From positions 620,001 through 684,000 of the forward strand of contig NZ_CP121014.1 of assembly GCF_041468085.1 (NCBI RefSeq): a stretch of 64,000 nt of DNA, written 5' to 3'. Below, piece after piece: positions 16,545 through 25,967 of the stretch. The position numbers were made by a program, and so were the translations under genes. Position 1 is the first letter of the stretch, and every line of letters begins with the position of its first letter. This DNA comes from Tistrella mobilis. Its GTDB lineage: Bacteria > Pseudomonadota > Alphaproteobacteria > Tistrellales > Tistrellaceae. The notes under the pieces are model-generated. The model saw only the letters and a list, made by a program, of their open reading frames with translations, had not been told where the DNA came from and searched no databases.

Positions 16545-18353
16545 TCAGAACTCCGGCGTGATCCGCAGCTTCGTCTCCGGCTTGGGGACCAGCCCCTTGT
16601 GGTCGCGCAAGGGGATCGGCCAGTCGTCACGCACCAGGCGCATCAGCCGATCCATGCGCCGGAAAACCTCCTGCCGGTCGGCCGGGTCGGACTGAAAATA
16701 GCTGGCCGGATGGTCGAGGGTGCGGGCGATGAAAGCGGCATAGCTATCGGGATCCTCGGCATCGCCCCAGACCGGTGCGGCACCCTGAAGTGCCGCCTCG
16801 AAGGCCGCATAGAGGCTGAGGAACCGACGCCAGCGATGGTCGTCGAAATCGAAATTCGCGGCGTCGGGTCCGTCCGCAGGCGCGGTTCCGGTCATCAGCA
16901 GGCCGGCGCGCTGCCCAAGATCCGTCAGGGTCCGGATGGTTTCGGGCGGCATCGCCAGGTTCAGCCCGCCCTCGTCGGGCTTCAGATAGATATGGGCCAC
17001 CCGCTCGCGATAGCCGGGCAGTACGGTGCGCAGCTCGTCCTGCCATTCGCTGGCGGCATTGAACAGCGACATCACGAAACCGCCCAGGCTGCCCACGGTC
17101 TGCAACGCGATCCACTGGCCCTGGATCGCCGGCATCGGCAGATGCACCCGCCGCCTGGGCCGGTCTTCGGAATACTGGTCCAGGCTGATGCCGAAGGTCG
17201 GGCGGGTGGGCAGCAGGGCATCGAAGAAATGGATCGGGAAATTGCTCGAAATCCCGCCGTCGCTGAACAGCAGCCGGCGCATCACCGCCTTGCCGTCCGC
17301 CTGTTTTGTCGGCCAGTCGATCCGGTAGAGCGGGATGGCCGAAATCAGGAAAGGGAAGCTCAGGCTCATGCGCGCCGCCACCACCACCGGCAGATCGCCG
17401 GGGGCGGGAAAGGCGATCAGCCGCCGGCCGTCATATTCCGGCCAGATGAACCTGTCGCCGTCGCGGGCCTTCGCCTCGTCCAGCAGCCGGGTGCCGGCGG
17501 CGACCATCTGGTCGACCACGCGGGCGGGGAAGGCGCGACGCATCTCCGCCGGGTCGAAGTAGAAATTCCGGTCGCCCAGATCGGGCAGCGCACGCGGGCG
17601 CCGTTCGCCCAGGCTGGTGGTCACCGTGCGCAGATTGATCGCGGGATGCGCCGGCGTACCCTCGATGCCGCCGGGTCCGCCGGCCCAGAGATCCGAGAAG
17701 ATCAGCGGCCGGCCGCCCTGCCCCTGCCCCGAACCCTGCACATGCGCCGCGGCGTCGATCGTGTCGGTCAGCCAGTCCGAGAGCGGCGGCAAGCCGGGGC
17801 TCGCCCCGTCCGGCGCCGAACCGGGGCAGAGGCCGTAATCGAGCGTCGGCAACAGGCGGTACAACCGCCAGATCGCGATCCCGGCGCTGGCGATCAGCGT
17901 CAGGAACAGGGCGAGCAAGCCGCCCGCCAGCCAGCCGGCCCAGCCATGGGCGAACCAGATCAGCAGCAGCCCCGGCAGCAGGGCGATCAGGTTCCAGGGC
18001 AGGCCCGCACGGATCAGCAGCGGCAGCGCGGCCATCGGGCGGCGCTGCAGCCCTGCGGTCAGGATCAGATCGAACAGATCCCGCGCCCGCGGATCGGGCT
18101 GGAACAGATCCAGCAGCCGGGTCTGCAGCGTGTCGGGGATGGCACCCAGGGTCTCGAAGCCGCCGGATGCACGCCCGTATTCCGCCGCGGCCGTGATCGA
18201 GGCCGCGATCGCGCCGGCCGAAGTGCCGCCGACACTGCGAAAGCGATACATCGCCGCCAGTTGCAGGATCGCCTTGGGATAAACGACGCCGGAGGTGATC
18301 CCCCCTTTCATGATCACGTCACAGGTCAGCTCTGGATCCGGACGGGCAGTCAT
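16545..18353 (-). CDS. Patatin-like phospholipase
   Basis: 602 aa. The N-terminal patatin domain has the oxyanion stretch KGGITSGVVYPKA (16-28) and the nucleophile elbow GTSAG (43-47, Ser45). The catalytic Asp partner is in SDGGISSNFP. Two membrane-spanning segments are predicted between about 118 and 166, inserted within the hydrolase domain. It is likely a serine lipase acting on membrane phospholipids. It is convergent with the redoxin gene and stands alone. ATG preceded by GGAGCG. Family assignment is secure; the substrate is not. Confidence 0.88.
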   Translation of the reverse strand: MTARPDPELTCDVIMKGGITSGVVYPKAILQLAAMYRFRSVGGTSAGAIAASITAAAEYGRASGGFETLGAIPDTLQTRLLDLFQPDPRARDLFDLILTAGLQRRPMAALPLLIRAGLPWNLIALLPGLLLIWFAHGWAGWLAGGLLALFLTLIASAGIAIWRLYRLLPTLDYGLCPGSAPDGASPGLPPLSDWLTDTIDAAAHVQGSGQGQGGRPLIFSDLWAGGPGGIEGTPAHPAINLRTVTTSLGERRPRALPDLGDRNFYFDPAEMRRAFPARVVDQMVAAGTRLLDEAKARDGDRFIWPEYDGRRLIAFPAPGDLPVVVAARMSLSFPFLISAIPLYRIDWPTKQADGKAVMRRLLFSDGGISSNFPIHFFDALLPTRPTFGISLDQYSEDRPRRRVHLPMPAIQGQWIALQTVGSLGGFVMSLFNAASEWQDELRTVLPGYRERVAHIYLKPDEGGLNLAMPPETIRTLTDLGQRAGLLMTGTAPADGPDAANFDFDDHRWRRFLSLYAAFEAALQGAAPVWGDAEDPDSYAAFIARTLDHPASYFQSDPADRQEVFRRMDRLMRLVRDDWPIPLRDHKGLVPKPETKLRITPEF

Positions 18354-18409
18354 CGGCAGGGACGCTCCGGTTGTGACGCGTAATGCAGCAGACTATCCCA
18401 TGGATGGAT

Positions 18410-19432
18410 TTATTCCGCCAGAGTTTGAGAAGTTTCGGTTGCACGCTCTGTGGCCTCTTCGATGATCCACTCCCTGAAGGCGCGAATACGCGGATGGGCG
18501 CTGAGGGCATCGGTGGTGATCAGCCAATAGGCGGCGCCGGTGCGCAGGGCCGGCAGGGCCGGCGCCACCCTCTGCAACCGGCCGGCGGCCAGATCCGCAC
18601 GGGCAAAGGCTTCGGGCACCAGGGCGATGCCCAGCCCCGCCACCGCCGCCGCCAGGATCATGAAGAAATGTTCGAAACGCGGCTCCGCCGGCCGGCCCGC
18701 CGCACCATCGGTCCCGGCACCCTGCGGCGCGGGCCGGAAGCCCTGCGGCGGCAGGCCCGCAGCCCCGGCCCAGTCGGGCCAGAGATCGGCCCGGGTGGTA
18801 TGGCGGATGAGCGGCGGTCCCTCGCGGCCCAGCCGTGCCGGATCATCGGGCAGGGCAAGGCCGGGGGCGGCGACCGGTATGACCCGTTCGTCGAACAGCC
18901 GGCGGGCCGCGAAGCCGCGCCAGCCGCCCCGCCCCCAGCTGATCACCGCGTCGACCGCATCCCCGTCCCAGGTCACGGCATCCTTGCGGCCGTCGGCGAA
19001 ATCCGCCCCGATGGTCGACAGATCGACGGCCACCGCCGGATGGCGGGCGGCAAAACCCGAAAGCCGCGGCGCCAGCCATGCGGCGGCAAAGGTCGGCAGG
19101 GTACCCAGCCTGAGCGTGCCTGCCACCTGGGCCGGCCCGGCCGCCCCCAGCATCGCCACCGCCGCTTCCAGCCGGTCCGACGCCGCCCGGATCGCCGGCA
19201 GCAGGGCGGCACCCTGGGGGCTGAGCCGCAGCCGGCGGCCGTCGCGCAGGAAGATCGGCACGCCCAGCGCCGCCTCGACCGCCGCGATCCGCCGGCTCAT
19301 CACGCTCTGGCCCAGGCCGAGTTCACGGCCGGCGGCGGTCAGGTTCATATGCCGGCAGGCGGCCTCGATCACGGCGAGTTCGGCGGCAAGCAGGCGGGCG
19401 GCAGCATCGGTGGCCAAGGGGACGCCTTTCAT
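18410..19432 (-). CDS. LysR-family transcriptional regulator
   Basis: 340 aa. An N-terminal winged helix (about residues 15-75: AVIEAACRHMNLTAAGRELGLGQSVMSRRIAAVEAALGVPIF) is followed by a type 2 periplasmic-binding-like effector domain. It is divergent from the VOC gene at 19565 across about 130 bases, the usual arrangement for a LysR protein and its target. Effector unknown. Confidence 0.9.
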   Translation of the reverse strand: MKGVPLATDAAARLLAAELAVIEAACRHMNLTAAGRELGLGQSVMSRRIAAVEAALGVPIFLRDGRRLRLSPQGAALLPAIRAASDRLEAAVAMLGAAGPAQVAGTLRLGTLPTFAAAWLAPRLSGFAARHPAVAVDLSTIGADFADGRKDAVTWDGDAVDAVISWGRGGWRGFAARRLFDERVIPVAAPGLALPDDPARLGREGPPLIRHTTRADLWPDWAGAAGLPPQGFRPAPQGAGTDGAAGRPAEPRFEHFFMILAAAVAGLGIALVPEAFARADLAAGRLQRVAPALPALRTGAAYWLITTDALSAHPRIRAFREWIIEEATERATETSQTLAE

Positions 19433-19564
19433 GCACCAGAAGCATCAGCATATGATAACCGGCACCGTTTGATCCGCCAGCGCCATGAGAGATGATGGCG
19501 GCCGAGGACGACCCTATACCCGCGCAGAGAGACTCCGCGCCAATCAGACATGGGATCACGCGCC

Positions 19565-19996
19565 ATGACCGCCATCCGCCCCTTTCACCTCGCCTTCCCG
19601 GTGCTCGACCTTGAAGAGACCCGCAGCTTCTATGTCGGTGTGCTCGGCTGCGGCACCGGCCGCGAGGACGTGCACTGGATCGATTTCGATCTTTACGGCC
19701 ATCAGGTGGTGGCCCATCTGGACCCGAAGCTGGACCGCGCCATCGCCGCCCGCAATCCGGTCGACGGCGACGACGTGCCCGTGCCGCATTTCGGCGTGGT
19801 GCTCACCATGGATCAGTGGCGGGCCCTGGCGGCACGGCTGGAGGCCAATGAAGGCACACGCTGGGTGATCCGCCCACGCATCCGGTTTGAGGGCCAGCCG
19901 GGGGAACAGGCGACATTGTTCATTCTGGACCCCTCGGGCAATGCCCTTGAATTCAAGGCCTTCGACGATGACGGGCGGCTGTTCGCCACCAGTTGA
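19565..19996 (+). CDS. VOC-family (glyoxalase/dioxygenase fold) protein
   Basis: 143 aa, single VOC module pair: [28 protein letters not shown] at the N-terminus with a His metal ligand, [11 protein letters not shown] in the middle, and [15 protein letters not shown] with the terminal Glu. The latter block is characteristic of metal-binding VOC proteins. The ATG codon at MTAIRP was preferred over one five codons earlier by family alignment. It is probably regulated by the divergent LysR protein. Substrate unknown. Confidence 0.8.
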   Translation: MTAIRPFHLAFPVLDLEETRSFYVGVLGCGTGREDVHWIDFDLYGHQVVAHLDPKLDRAIAARNPVDGDDVPVPHFGVVLTMDQWRALAARLEANEGTRWVIRPRIRFEGQPGEQATLFILDPSGNALEFKAFDDDGRLFATS

Positions 19997-20180
19997 ACGC
20001 CAGACGCGCCCTATGCCGGAACCGGCTCTCGTGCGGGGTGCTGCGACAGCCGGTTCCGACTTATCCGGTAACATATCATTCTGCTTGCCGTTGAGACGAT
20101 CGATGGCATACTACACAAGTATGTTGTGATCATCCTCCCACACGTCATTGCCCGCGATCATCCCAGCCGGAGCCCCCCCG

Positions 20181-23100
20181 ATGGCCCTTATTGTTTCCCC
20201 CAACCAGCTTCGTGACCCGGTCAACAATCCCGGAGACTTCTGGAACGCGGTCAACGGCTATCTGAATGCGCCGGCCTATTTTCCGCCGGAAAGCGTGTCG
20301 GTCACCGCGGCCTCGGTTACGCTGGTCCGGCTCGATTTCGATCGGACCATCTCGCTGGCCACCGACTATGTGGTGGACCCTGGGACCGGTACATTGTCGA
20401 ACGCAGTGAGTTTCGGGCGAATCTGGATTGTACAGCGCGGTTCCGTGCAGTTCGGTTCCGCTTCGGGCGATGACGTTTCACGCATAGTCGCCGCCACGAC
20501 CTCGGCCGACCCCGATGTGGCCGGCCGCGATGCCGCAGACGGTGCTTCGCTCGTCACCTATCATCTCGACGCCTCGGGTCTGACGGCCGGGACCGTCCGC
20601 GAGACGGTTCCCAATAACGGGGCGGATCCCTACGACACCTCGCCAACCATCGTCAAGACCACCACCTGGTACGACGACTATGTTCTTCTGGTCGAAGCGT
20701 CGCCGGTGACGGGAGCGGGCGACGACGCGCGGTTCCTGATCTCCGAGGACAATGCTGCAGCAGAGCGCGGCCTTGGCAGCGTGTGGGGTGCCTGGCTCGA
20801 CGGCACCGCACCCTTCACCCCACCCACGCAGACCTTCGGCGTCTATGATGCGCCGGTCGGCTGGACGGTCGATGAGAACATCTATGGCGACGTCTTCGGC
20901 ATCGACGGCGGCGTGACGGTCGCCGACGGGGTGATTTCCGAAGATGTGTCCCTCGTGCGGCAGAAGCTGGCCTATGCGTTGCGCGAGGTCGGCGCCACCA
21001 GCCTTGAAAACCTCCTGGTCGACAGGGGGTTGACCGAAGCGCAATCCCAGGCCTGGCGGGAGAGCATCGAGGCCGATCAGGCGATCGTGGACGCGCTTGC
21101 AGGTGTGTCCAACGCCGTTATCGACACCGCCGTTGCGCTGGTGGTCGCCCTGACCGACGGGGTCACGCCGCAGGAGACGATCGATCAGCTGATGCAGCAG
21201 ATCGTCGCCGGTCACGCAGCGGCCAGCACAGCCGCCGAAGCAGCGGTCGCGGTGCGTCTCGCCGACCCGGCCTTCGACGGCAACGCCATCCCGGCCGGCA
21301 TGACCGACGCCGGGCTGCGAAGCCTGATCGTTCAGGAGCTGCTTCAAGCGACCCTGCGCCTGATGGCATATGACGGCCCCGCAGAGTATCTGCACATGAA
21401 TGCCAATCCGGGCTACTTTGCCAATGGCCGCTGGGATCCGTCTGATCTGGGTCGGGATGCTCACGGTCTGGTGATCGGCGGCGCCATTGGCGACGGTATC
21501 TCGGGGTCCGGCGGCATCGACCTCCTGATCGGTGGCGCCGGCGACGACGGGCTCTCGGGCGGCGGCGGCGACGACCGCCTGGCCGGCGGCGCTGGTGCCG
21601 ACCGGCTTGCCGGCGGTGCCGGGATCGATACGGCAAGCTATGCCGACGCCACCTCGGGTGTGCATGTCGATCTGCTAAGCGGCCGGGGTGCCCTGGCCGA
21701 GGCCGAAGGCGACACGCTGACCGGGATCGAAAGCCTGGATGGCGGCGCTTTCGACGACCTGCTGGAGGGCGATACGGGCGCCAACCAGCTCCGGGGCTTC
21801 GACGGTGACGACGTACTTCGCGGCCGCGCCGGCGCCGATCATCTCGATGGCGGGGTCGGTAGCGACACCGTCAGCTACACTGATGCGGCCGCGCAGGTTC
21901 ACGTCAACCTCGCCAATGGCAGCGGCACGCTGGGCGATGCTGCGGGCGACACCTTCGTCTCCATCGAGAACGTCAATGGCAGCAATTTCAACGACCTGAT
22001 TGAAGGCGATACGGGCGCCAACCAGCTCCGGGGCTTCGACGGTGACGACGTACTTCGCGGCCGCGCCGGCGCCGATCATCTCGATGGTGGGGTCGGTAGC
22101 GACACCGTCAGCTACACTGATGCGGCCGCGCAGGTTCACGTCAACCTCGCCAATGGCAGCGGCACGCTGGGCGATGCTGCGGGCGACACCTTCGTCTCCA
22201 TCGAGAACGTCAATGGCAGCAATTTCAACGATCTGATTGAAGGCGATGCCGAAGCCAACCGGCTGGTGGGCTTCGACGGTGACGATGTTCTCCGTGGCCG
22301 TCAAGGTGCGGATTTCCTTGACGGTCAAGGCGGGATCGACATCGCCACTTATTCCAGCTCTTCCGCTGGCGTTCATGTCGACCTCGCATCAGGCCAAGGC
22401 TTCGGGGGCGAAGCAGAAGGTGATCAGCTGATTGCTATCGAAAACCTCAACGGCAGCAACTTAAACGACGTGCTTGACGGAGATACGAATGTCAACCGCC
22501 TGATCGGCTTCGCCGGAGATGACATTCTGCGCGGACGCGGCGGCGCCGATCTCCTCGATGGCCGCGGGGGCACCGACATCGCGACCTATTCCGACAGCAC
22601 GGAAGCTGTCCGGATCGACCTCGGTATCGGCCTCGGGTCTGGCGGTGACGCAGAAGGCGACCGGCTGATCTCCATCGAAAACGTCAATGGCAGTGCCTTC
22701 AACGACACTCTAGAGGGAGATGGCGGCGCCAATCACTTCATCGGCTTCGCCGGAGACGACACCCTGCGCGGTCGCGGTGGTGCCGACATCCTTGATGGTC
22801 ACGACGGCATCGATGTTGCAACCTATTCCACCTCGACCACCGGCGTTCACATCGATCTCGCCCTGGGGCAGGGTTTCGGCGGTGAAGCAGAGGGCGATCG
22901 GCTGATTTCGATCGAGATCGTCAATGGCAGCATGCACGACGATACCCTCGAAGGCGGCGCCGACGATGACACGTTGCGCGGTTTCGATGGCAACGACATC
23001 CTGCGCGGACGCGGCGGCGCCGATGTCCTCGACGGCCGCACCGGATCTGACATTGCGACATATTCCGACAGCAATGCCGCCGTCCAGGTCGATCTGGCAT

Positions 23101-23654
23101 ACGGAACCGGAACTGGCGGGCATGCCCAAGGCGATCAGCTCATCTCTGTCGAAGGCGTCAATGGCAGCGCCTTCGACGACGTCCTCCAGGGCAGCCTGTC
23201 CTCAGACGCCCTGCGGGGATTCGACGGAAACGACACCCTGCGCGGCCGTGACGGCAACGATATTCTCGACGGCCGCAATGGCAAAGACGTCATCGTCGGT
23301 GGACGCGGAGCCGATCTGCTCCTTGGCGGCGCCGGCGCTGACCGCTTCGTCTACAGCTCGATCACGGAAAGCACCAAAACCCTCAGCGGCCGCGACACCA
23401 TCCTCGACTTCAGCCACACTCAAGGTGATCGCATCGACCTCTCTCCCGTCGATGCCAACGTCACGCTTTCCGGCAATCAAACCTTCACCTTCATCGGAAC
23501 CGCTGCCTATTCCGGCACCGCCGGACAGGTCCGATATGCCATCACGGCTGAGGGTACCATCGTCTACGCCGATACCGATGGCGACCGGATCTCAGACATG
23601 ACCATCCTTCTCAATGGAAATCACGCTCTGACAGCCGCCGATTTCGCCCTTTGA
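20181..23654 (+). CDS. Large RTX calcium-binding protein, probably secreted by a type I system
   Basis: 1157 aa. The first ~430 residues show no domain I recognise. From about residue 434 the protein is a chain of RTX nonapeptides (GGxGxDxLx) in larger units of about 79 residues, each with GFDGDD.LRGR.GAD.LDG, then VHVDLA.G, then a SIENVNGS.FND block. Two units are nearly identical at the DNA level. The C-terminus has VYSSITES, ILDFSHTQGDRIDLS and ends ALTAADFAL, a typical type I secretion signal end. No T1SS genes are adjacent. ATG behind GCCGGAGCC; an upstream TTG (20148) is possible. The last ~1.15 kb is duplicated in the next gene. Function unknown. Confidence 0.85.
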   Translation: MALIVSPNQLRDPVNNPGDFWNAVNGYLNAPAYFPPESVSVTAASVTLVRLDFDRTISLATDYVVDPGTGTLSNAVSFGRIWIVQRGSVQFGSASGDDVSRIVAATTSADPDVAGRDAADGASLVTYHLDASGLTAGTVRETVPNNGADPYDTSPTIVKTTTWYDDYVLLVEASPVTGAGDDARFLISEDNAAAERGLGSVWGAWLDGTAPFTPPTQTFGVYDAPVGWTVDENIYGDVFGIDGGVTVADGVISEDVSLVRQKLAYALREVGATSLENLLVDRGLTEAQSQAWRESIEADQAIVDALAGVSNAVIDTAVALVVALTDGVTPQETIDQLMQQIVAGHAAASTAAEAAVAVRLADPAFDGNAIPAGMTDAGLRSLIVQELLQATLRLMAYDGPAEYLHMNANPGYFANGRWDPSDLGRDAHGLVIGGAIGDGISGSGGIDLLIGGAGDDGLSGGGGDDRLAGGAGADRLAGGAGIDTASYADATSGVHVDLLSGRGALAEAEGDTLTGIESLDGGAFDDLLEGDTGANQLRGFDGDDVLRGRAGADHLDGGVGSDTVSYTDAAAQVHVNLANGSGTLGDAAGDTFVSIENVNGSNFNDLIEGDTGANQLRGFDGDDVLRGRAGADHLDGGVGSDTVSYTDAAAQVHVNLANGSGTLGDAAGDTFVSIENVNGSNFNDLIEGDAEANRLVGFDGDDVLRGRQGADFLDGQGGIDIATYSSSSAGVHVDLASGQGFGGEAEGDQLIAIENLNGSNLNDVLDGDTNVNRLIGFAGDDILRGRGGADLLDGRGGTDIATYSDSTEAVRIDLGIGLGSGGDAEGDRLISIENVNGSAFNDTLEGDGGANHFIGFAGDDTLRGRGGADILDGHDGIDVATYSTSTTGVHIDLALGQGFGGEAEGDRLISIEIVNGSMHDDTLEGGADDDTLRGFDGNDILRGRGGADVLDGRTGSDIATYSDSNAAVQVDLAYGTGTGGHAQGDQLISVEGVNGSAFDDVLQGSLSSDALRGFDGNDTLRGRDGNDILDGRNGKDVIVGGRGADLLLGGAGADRFVYSSITESTKTLSGRDTILDFSHTQGDRIDLSPVDANVTLSGNQTFTFIGTAAYSGTAGQVRYAITAEGTIVYADTDGDRISDMTILLNGNHALTAADFAL
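21771..22244. repeat. Two tandem 237-bp units inside the first RTX gene
   Basis: Sequence starting GATACGGGCGCCAACCAGC at 21771 recurs at 22008. Across the unit I see only a few base differences (for example GGCGGGG against GGTGGGG). The period of 237 bp equals 79 codons, so reading frame is kept. This points to recent duplication or recombination within the array. Confidence 0.85.
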
Positions 23655-23661
23655 GATCTGA
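22505..23661. repeat. Long direct repeat, copy 1 (3' part of the first RTX gene)
   Basis: From CGGCTTCGCC to just after the stop codon, this stretch matches 24759-25915 at a fixed offset of 2254 bases without gaps. I found five base differences inside the coding part (four amino-acid changes and one silent). Flanking DNA on both sides is unrelated. Confidence 0.93.
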
Positions 23662-23715
23662 CGTCAGCTTAGTCACAGCTGCATCTGAAACCATGAATAA
23701 AAGGTAATGAGATCA

Positions 23716-25908
23716 ATGTACCACATTATCGGAACATCGGGTGATGACGTACTCCACAGTGACCCCGATACATGGACAATGGAAGGTTTGGCTGGAAATG
23801 ATGTTATCACATTTGGAAATGACGACGGTCTCGTATATGGCGGAGATGGGGATGATATAATCTATTTACCTCTTGGATATATTACCACCATGGATGGAGG
23901 AGATGGCTATGACATAATCTCCTGTGAAGATTCCACGACTGCTATAACCTTACATTATGATCCGGCGGGCTTGCAGTATAGCGAGAATGATCTGACTGCT
24001 TCTATCGAAGAAATAAGGTATACAGATTTTGACGACTGGATCAGCGCACCTAAAACAGTTCAGGTTCTACGCGGCGGCGGTGGAGACGATTATTTTAGAG
24101 CACGAGGACAGCGTCTCTATGATGGTGGCGAGGGCAACGATACGATCGCTTTTGCCGGCATCCAAACGCTCGATTATGGCGACTGGTACTTGACGGATTT
24201 GAGTGATCCGTCGAGATTTATCTCGGTCGAAAATGTCATGGGCGTAAACTATATAAAGGATTGGATTATAGGCTCAGCAGACAATAATGTGCTGCAAGGA
24301 CTCTCCGGCGATGATGTCATCGAGGGAGGGGCTGGTGCCGACACCATGGCGGGAGGTGCTGGGCGTGATACGCTTAGCTATGCTGGTAGCGAGTCCGCTG
24401 TATATGTCGATCTAGCGGAACGAGTTTTTACTGGCGGCGACGCAAACGGTGACTGGGCAAGTGGCTTCGAGATTCTTCGAGGTTCTGACTACAACGACAT
24501 GCTTGGGGAGGTCCGTTCTAGTACTAACTGGATCTCCGAAATATATGGCGGGGGGGGAGATGATATCCTACGGCCCGTCAGTATGACTATTATGCTCGAT
24601 GGTGGGGAAGATTGGGATACCGTCTCTTATTCCCGCTGGACATCTGGCGTAATTGTCGATATGGCAGAATCCTTCAGTAAATATATTAATATTGAACAGA
24701 TCAATGGCACTGCATATTCGGATCAACTGAATGGCACAAATGCCGTAGAAACGTTCCTCGGCTTCGCCGGAGATGACATTCTGCGCGGACGCGGCGGCGC
24801 CGATCTCCTCGATGGCCGCGGGGGCACCGACATCGCGACCTATTCCGACAGCGCGGAAGCTGTCCGGATCGACCTCGGTATCGGCCTCGGGTCTGGCGGT
24901 GACGCAGAAGGCGACCGGCTGATCTCCATCGAAAACGTCAATGGCAGTGCCTTCAACGACACTCTAGAGGGAGATGGCGGCGCCAATCACTTCATCGGCT
25001 TCGCCGGAGACGACACCCTGCGCGGTCGCGGTGGTGCCGACATCCTTGATGGTCGCGACGGCATCGATGTTGCAACCTATTCCACCTCGACCACCGGCGT
25101 TCACATCGATCTCGCCCTGGGGCAGGGTTTCGGCGGTGAAGCAGAGGGCGATCGGCTGATTTCGATCGAGATCGTCAATGGCAGCATGCACGACGATACC
25201 CTCGAAGGCGGCGCCGACGATGACACGTTGCGCGGTTTCGATGGCAACGACATCCTGCGCGGACGCGGCGGCGCCGATGTCCTCGACGGCCGCACCGGAT
25301 CTGACATTGCGACATATTCCGACAGCAATGCCGCCGTCCAGGTCGATCTGGCATACGGAACCGGAACTGGCGGGCATGCCCAAGGCGATCAGCTCATCTC
25401 TGTCGAAGGCGTCAATGGCAGCGCCTTCGACGACGTCCTCCAGGGCAGCCTGTCCTCAGACGCCCTGCGGGGATTCGACGGAAACGACACCCTGCGCGGC
25501 CGTGACGGCAACGATATTCTCGACGGCCGCAATGGCAAAGACGTCATCGTCGGTGGACACGGAGCCGATCTGCTCCTTGGCGGCGCCGGCGCTGACCGCT
25601 TCGTCTACAGCTCGATCACGGAAAGCACCAAAACCCTCAGCGGCCGCGACACCATCCTCGACTTCAGCCACACTCAAGGTGATCGCATCGACCTCTCTCC
25701 CGTCGATGCCAACGTCACGCTTTCCGGCAATCAAACCTTCACCTTCATCGGAACCGCTGCCTATTCCGGCACCGCCGGACAGGTCCGATATGCCATCACG
25801 GCTGAGGGTACCATCGTCTACGCCGATACCGATGGCGACCGGATCTCAGACATGACCATCCTTCTCAATGGAAATCACGCTCTGACAGCCGCCGATTTCG
25901 TCCTCTGA
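23716..25908 (+). CDS. RTX calcium-binding protein, mosaic of an AT-rich front and a copied back
   Basis: 730 aa from MYHIIGTSGDDVLHSD (ATG at 23707 is an alternative, but AAGG is too close to it). The front, about 350 residues, has divergent RTX repeats (YGGDGDD, GLSGDDVIEGGAGADTMAGGAG) and is AT-rich for this genome (43% G+C in 23821-23880). From about 24759 onward it is practically identical to the first RTX gene, including the secretion-type C-terminus LTAADFVL. Four residues differ: T to A, H to R, R to H, A to V. This looks like recombination that gave an imported front the resident secretion cassette. Function unknown. Confidence 0.85.
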   Translation: MYHIIGTSGDDVLHSDPDTWTMEGLAGNDVITFGNDDGLVYGGDGDDIIYLPLGYITTMDGGDGYDIISCEDSTTAITLHYDPAGLQYSENDLTASIEEIRYTDFDDWISAPKTVQVLRGGGGDDYFRARGQRLYDGGEGNDTIAFAGIQTLDYGDWYLTDLSDPSRFISVENVMGVNYIKDWIIGSADNNVLQGLSGDDVIEGGAGADTMAGGAGRDTLSYAGSESAVYVDLAERVFTGGDANGDWASGFEILRGSDYNDMLGEVRSSTNWISEIYGGGGDDILRPVSMTIMLDGGEDWDTVSYSRWTSGVIVDMAESFSKYINIEQINGTAYSDQLNGTNAVETFLGFAGDDILRGRGGADLLDGRGGTDIATYSDSAEAVRIDLGIGLGSGGDAEGDRLISIENVNGSAFNDTLEGDGGANHFIGFAGDDTLRGRGGADILDGRDGIDVATYSTSTTGVHIDLALGQGFGGEAEGDRLISIEIVNGSMHDDTLEGGADDDTLRGFDGNDILRGRGGADVLDGRTGSDIATYSDSNAAVQVDLAYGTGTGGHAQGDQLISVEGVNGSAFDDVLQGSLSSDALRGFDGNDTLRGRDGNDILDGRNGKDVIVGGHGADLLLGGAGADRFVYSSITESTKTLSGRDTILDFSHTQGDRIDLSPVDANVTLSGNQTFTFIGTAAYSGTAGQVRYAITAEGTIVYADTDGDRISDMTILLNGNHALTAADFVL

Positions 25909-25915
25909 GATCGCA
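24759..25915. repeat. Long direct repeat, copy 2 (3' part of the second RTX gene)
   Basis: Partner of the repeat at 22505-23661. The match begins abruptly in the middle of the gene where base composition changes, and ends about seven bases after the stop. Confidence 0.93.
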
Positions 25916-25967
25916 CCGCCGCCTCAAAAGTGAGCACGGCAGTCAAAACCGGAGAGAGTCGACGTCG

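Noticed and set aside
21481-25700. Repeated arrays suggestive of CRISPR
   Set aside because: Repeats are RTX protein repeats in frame with no spacer-repeat structure.
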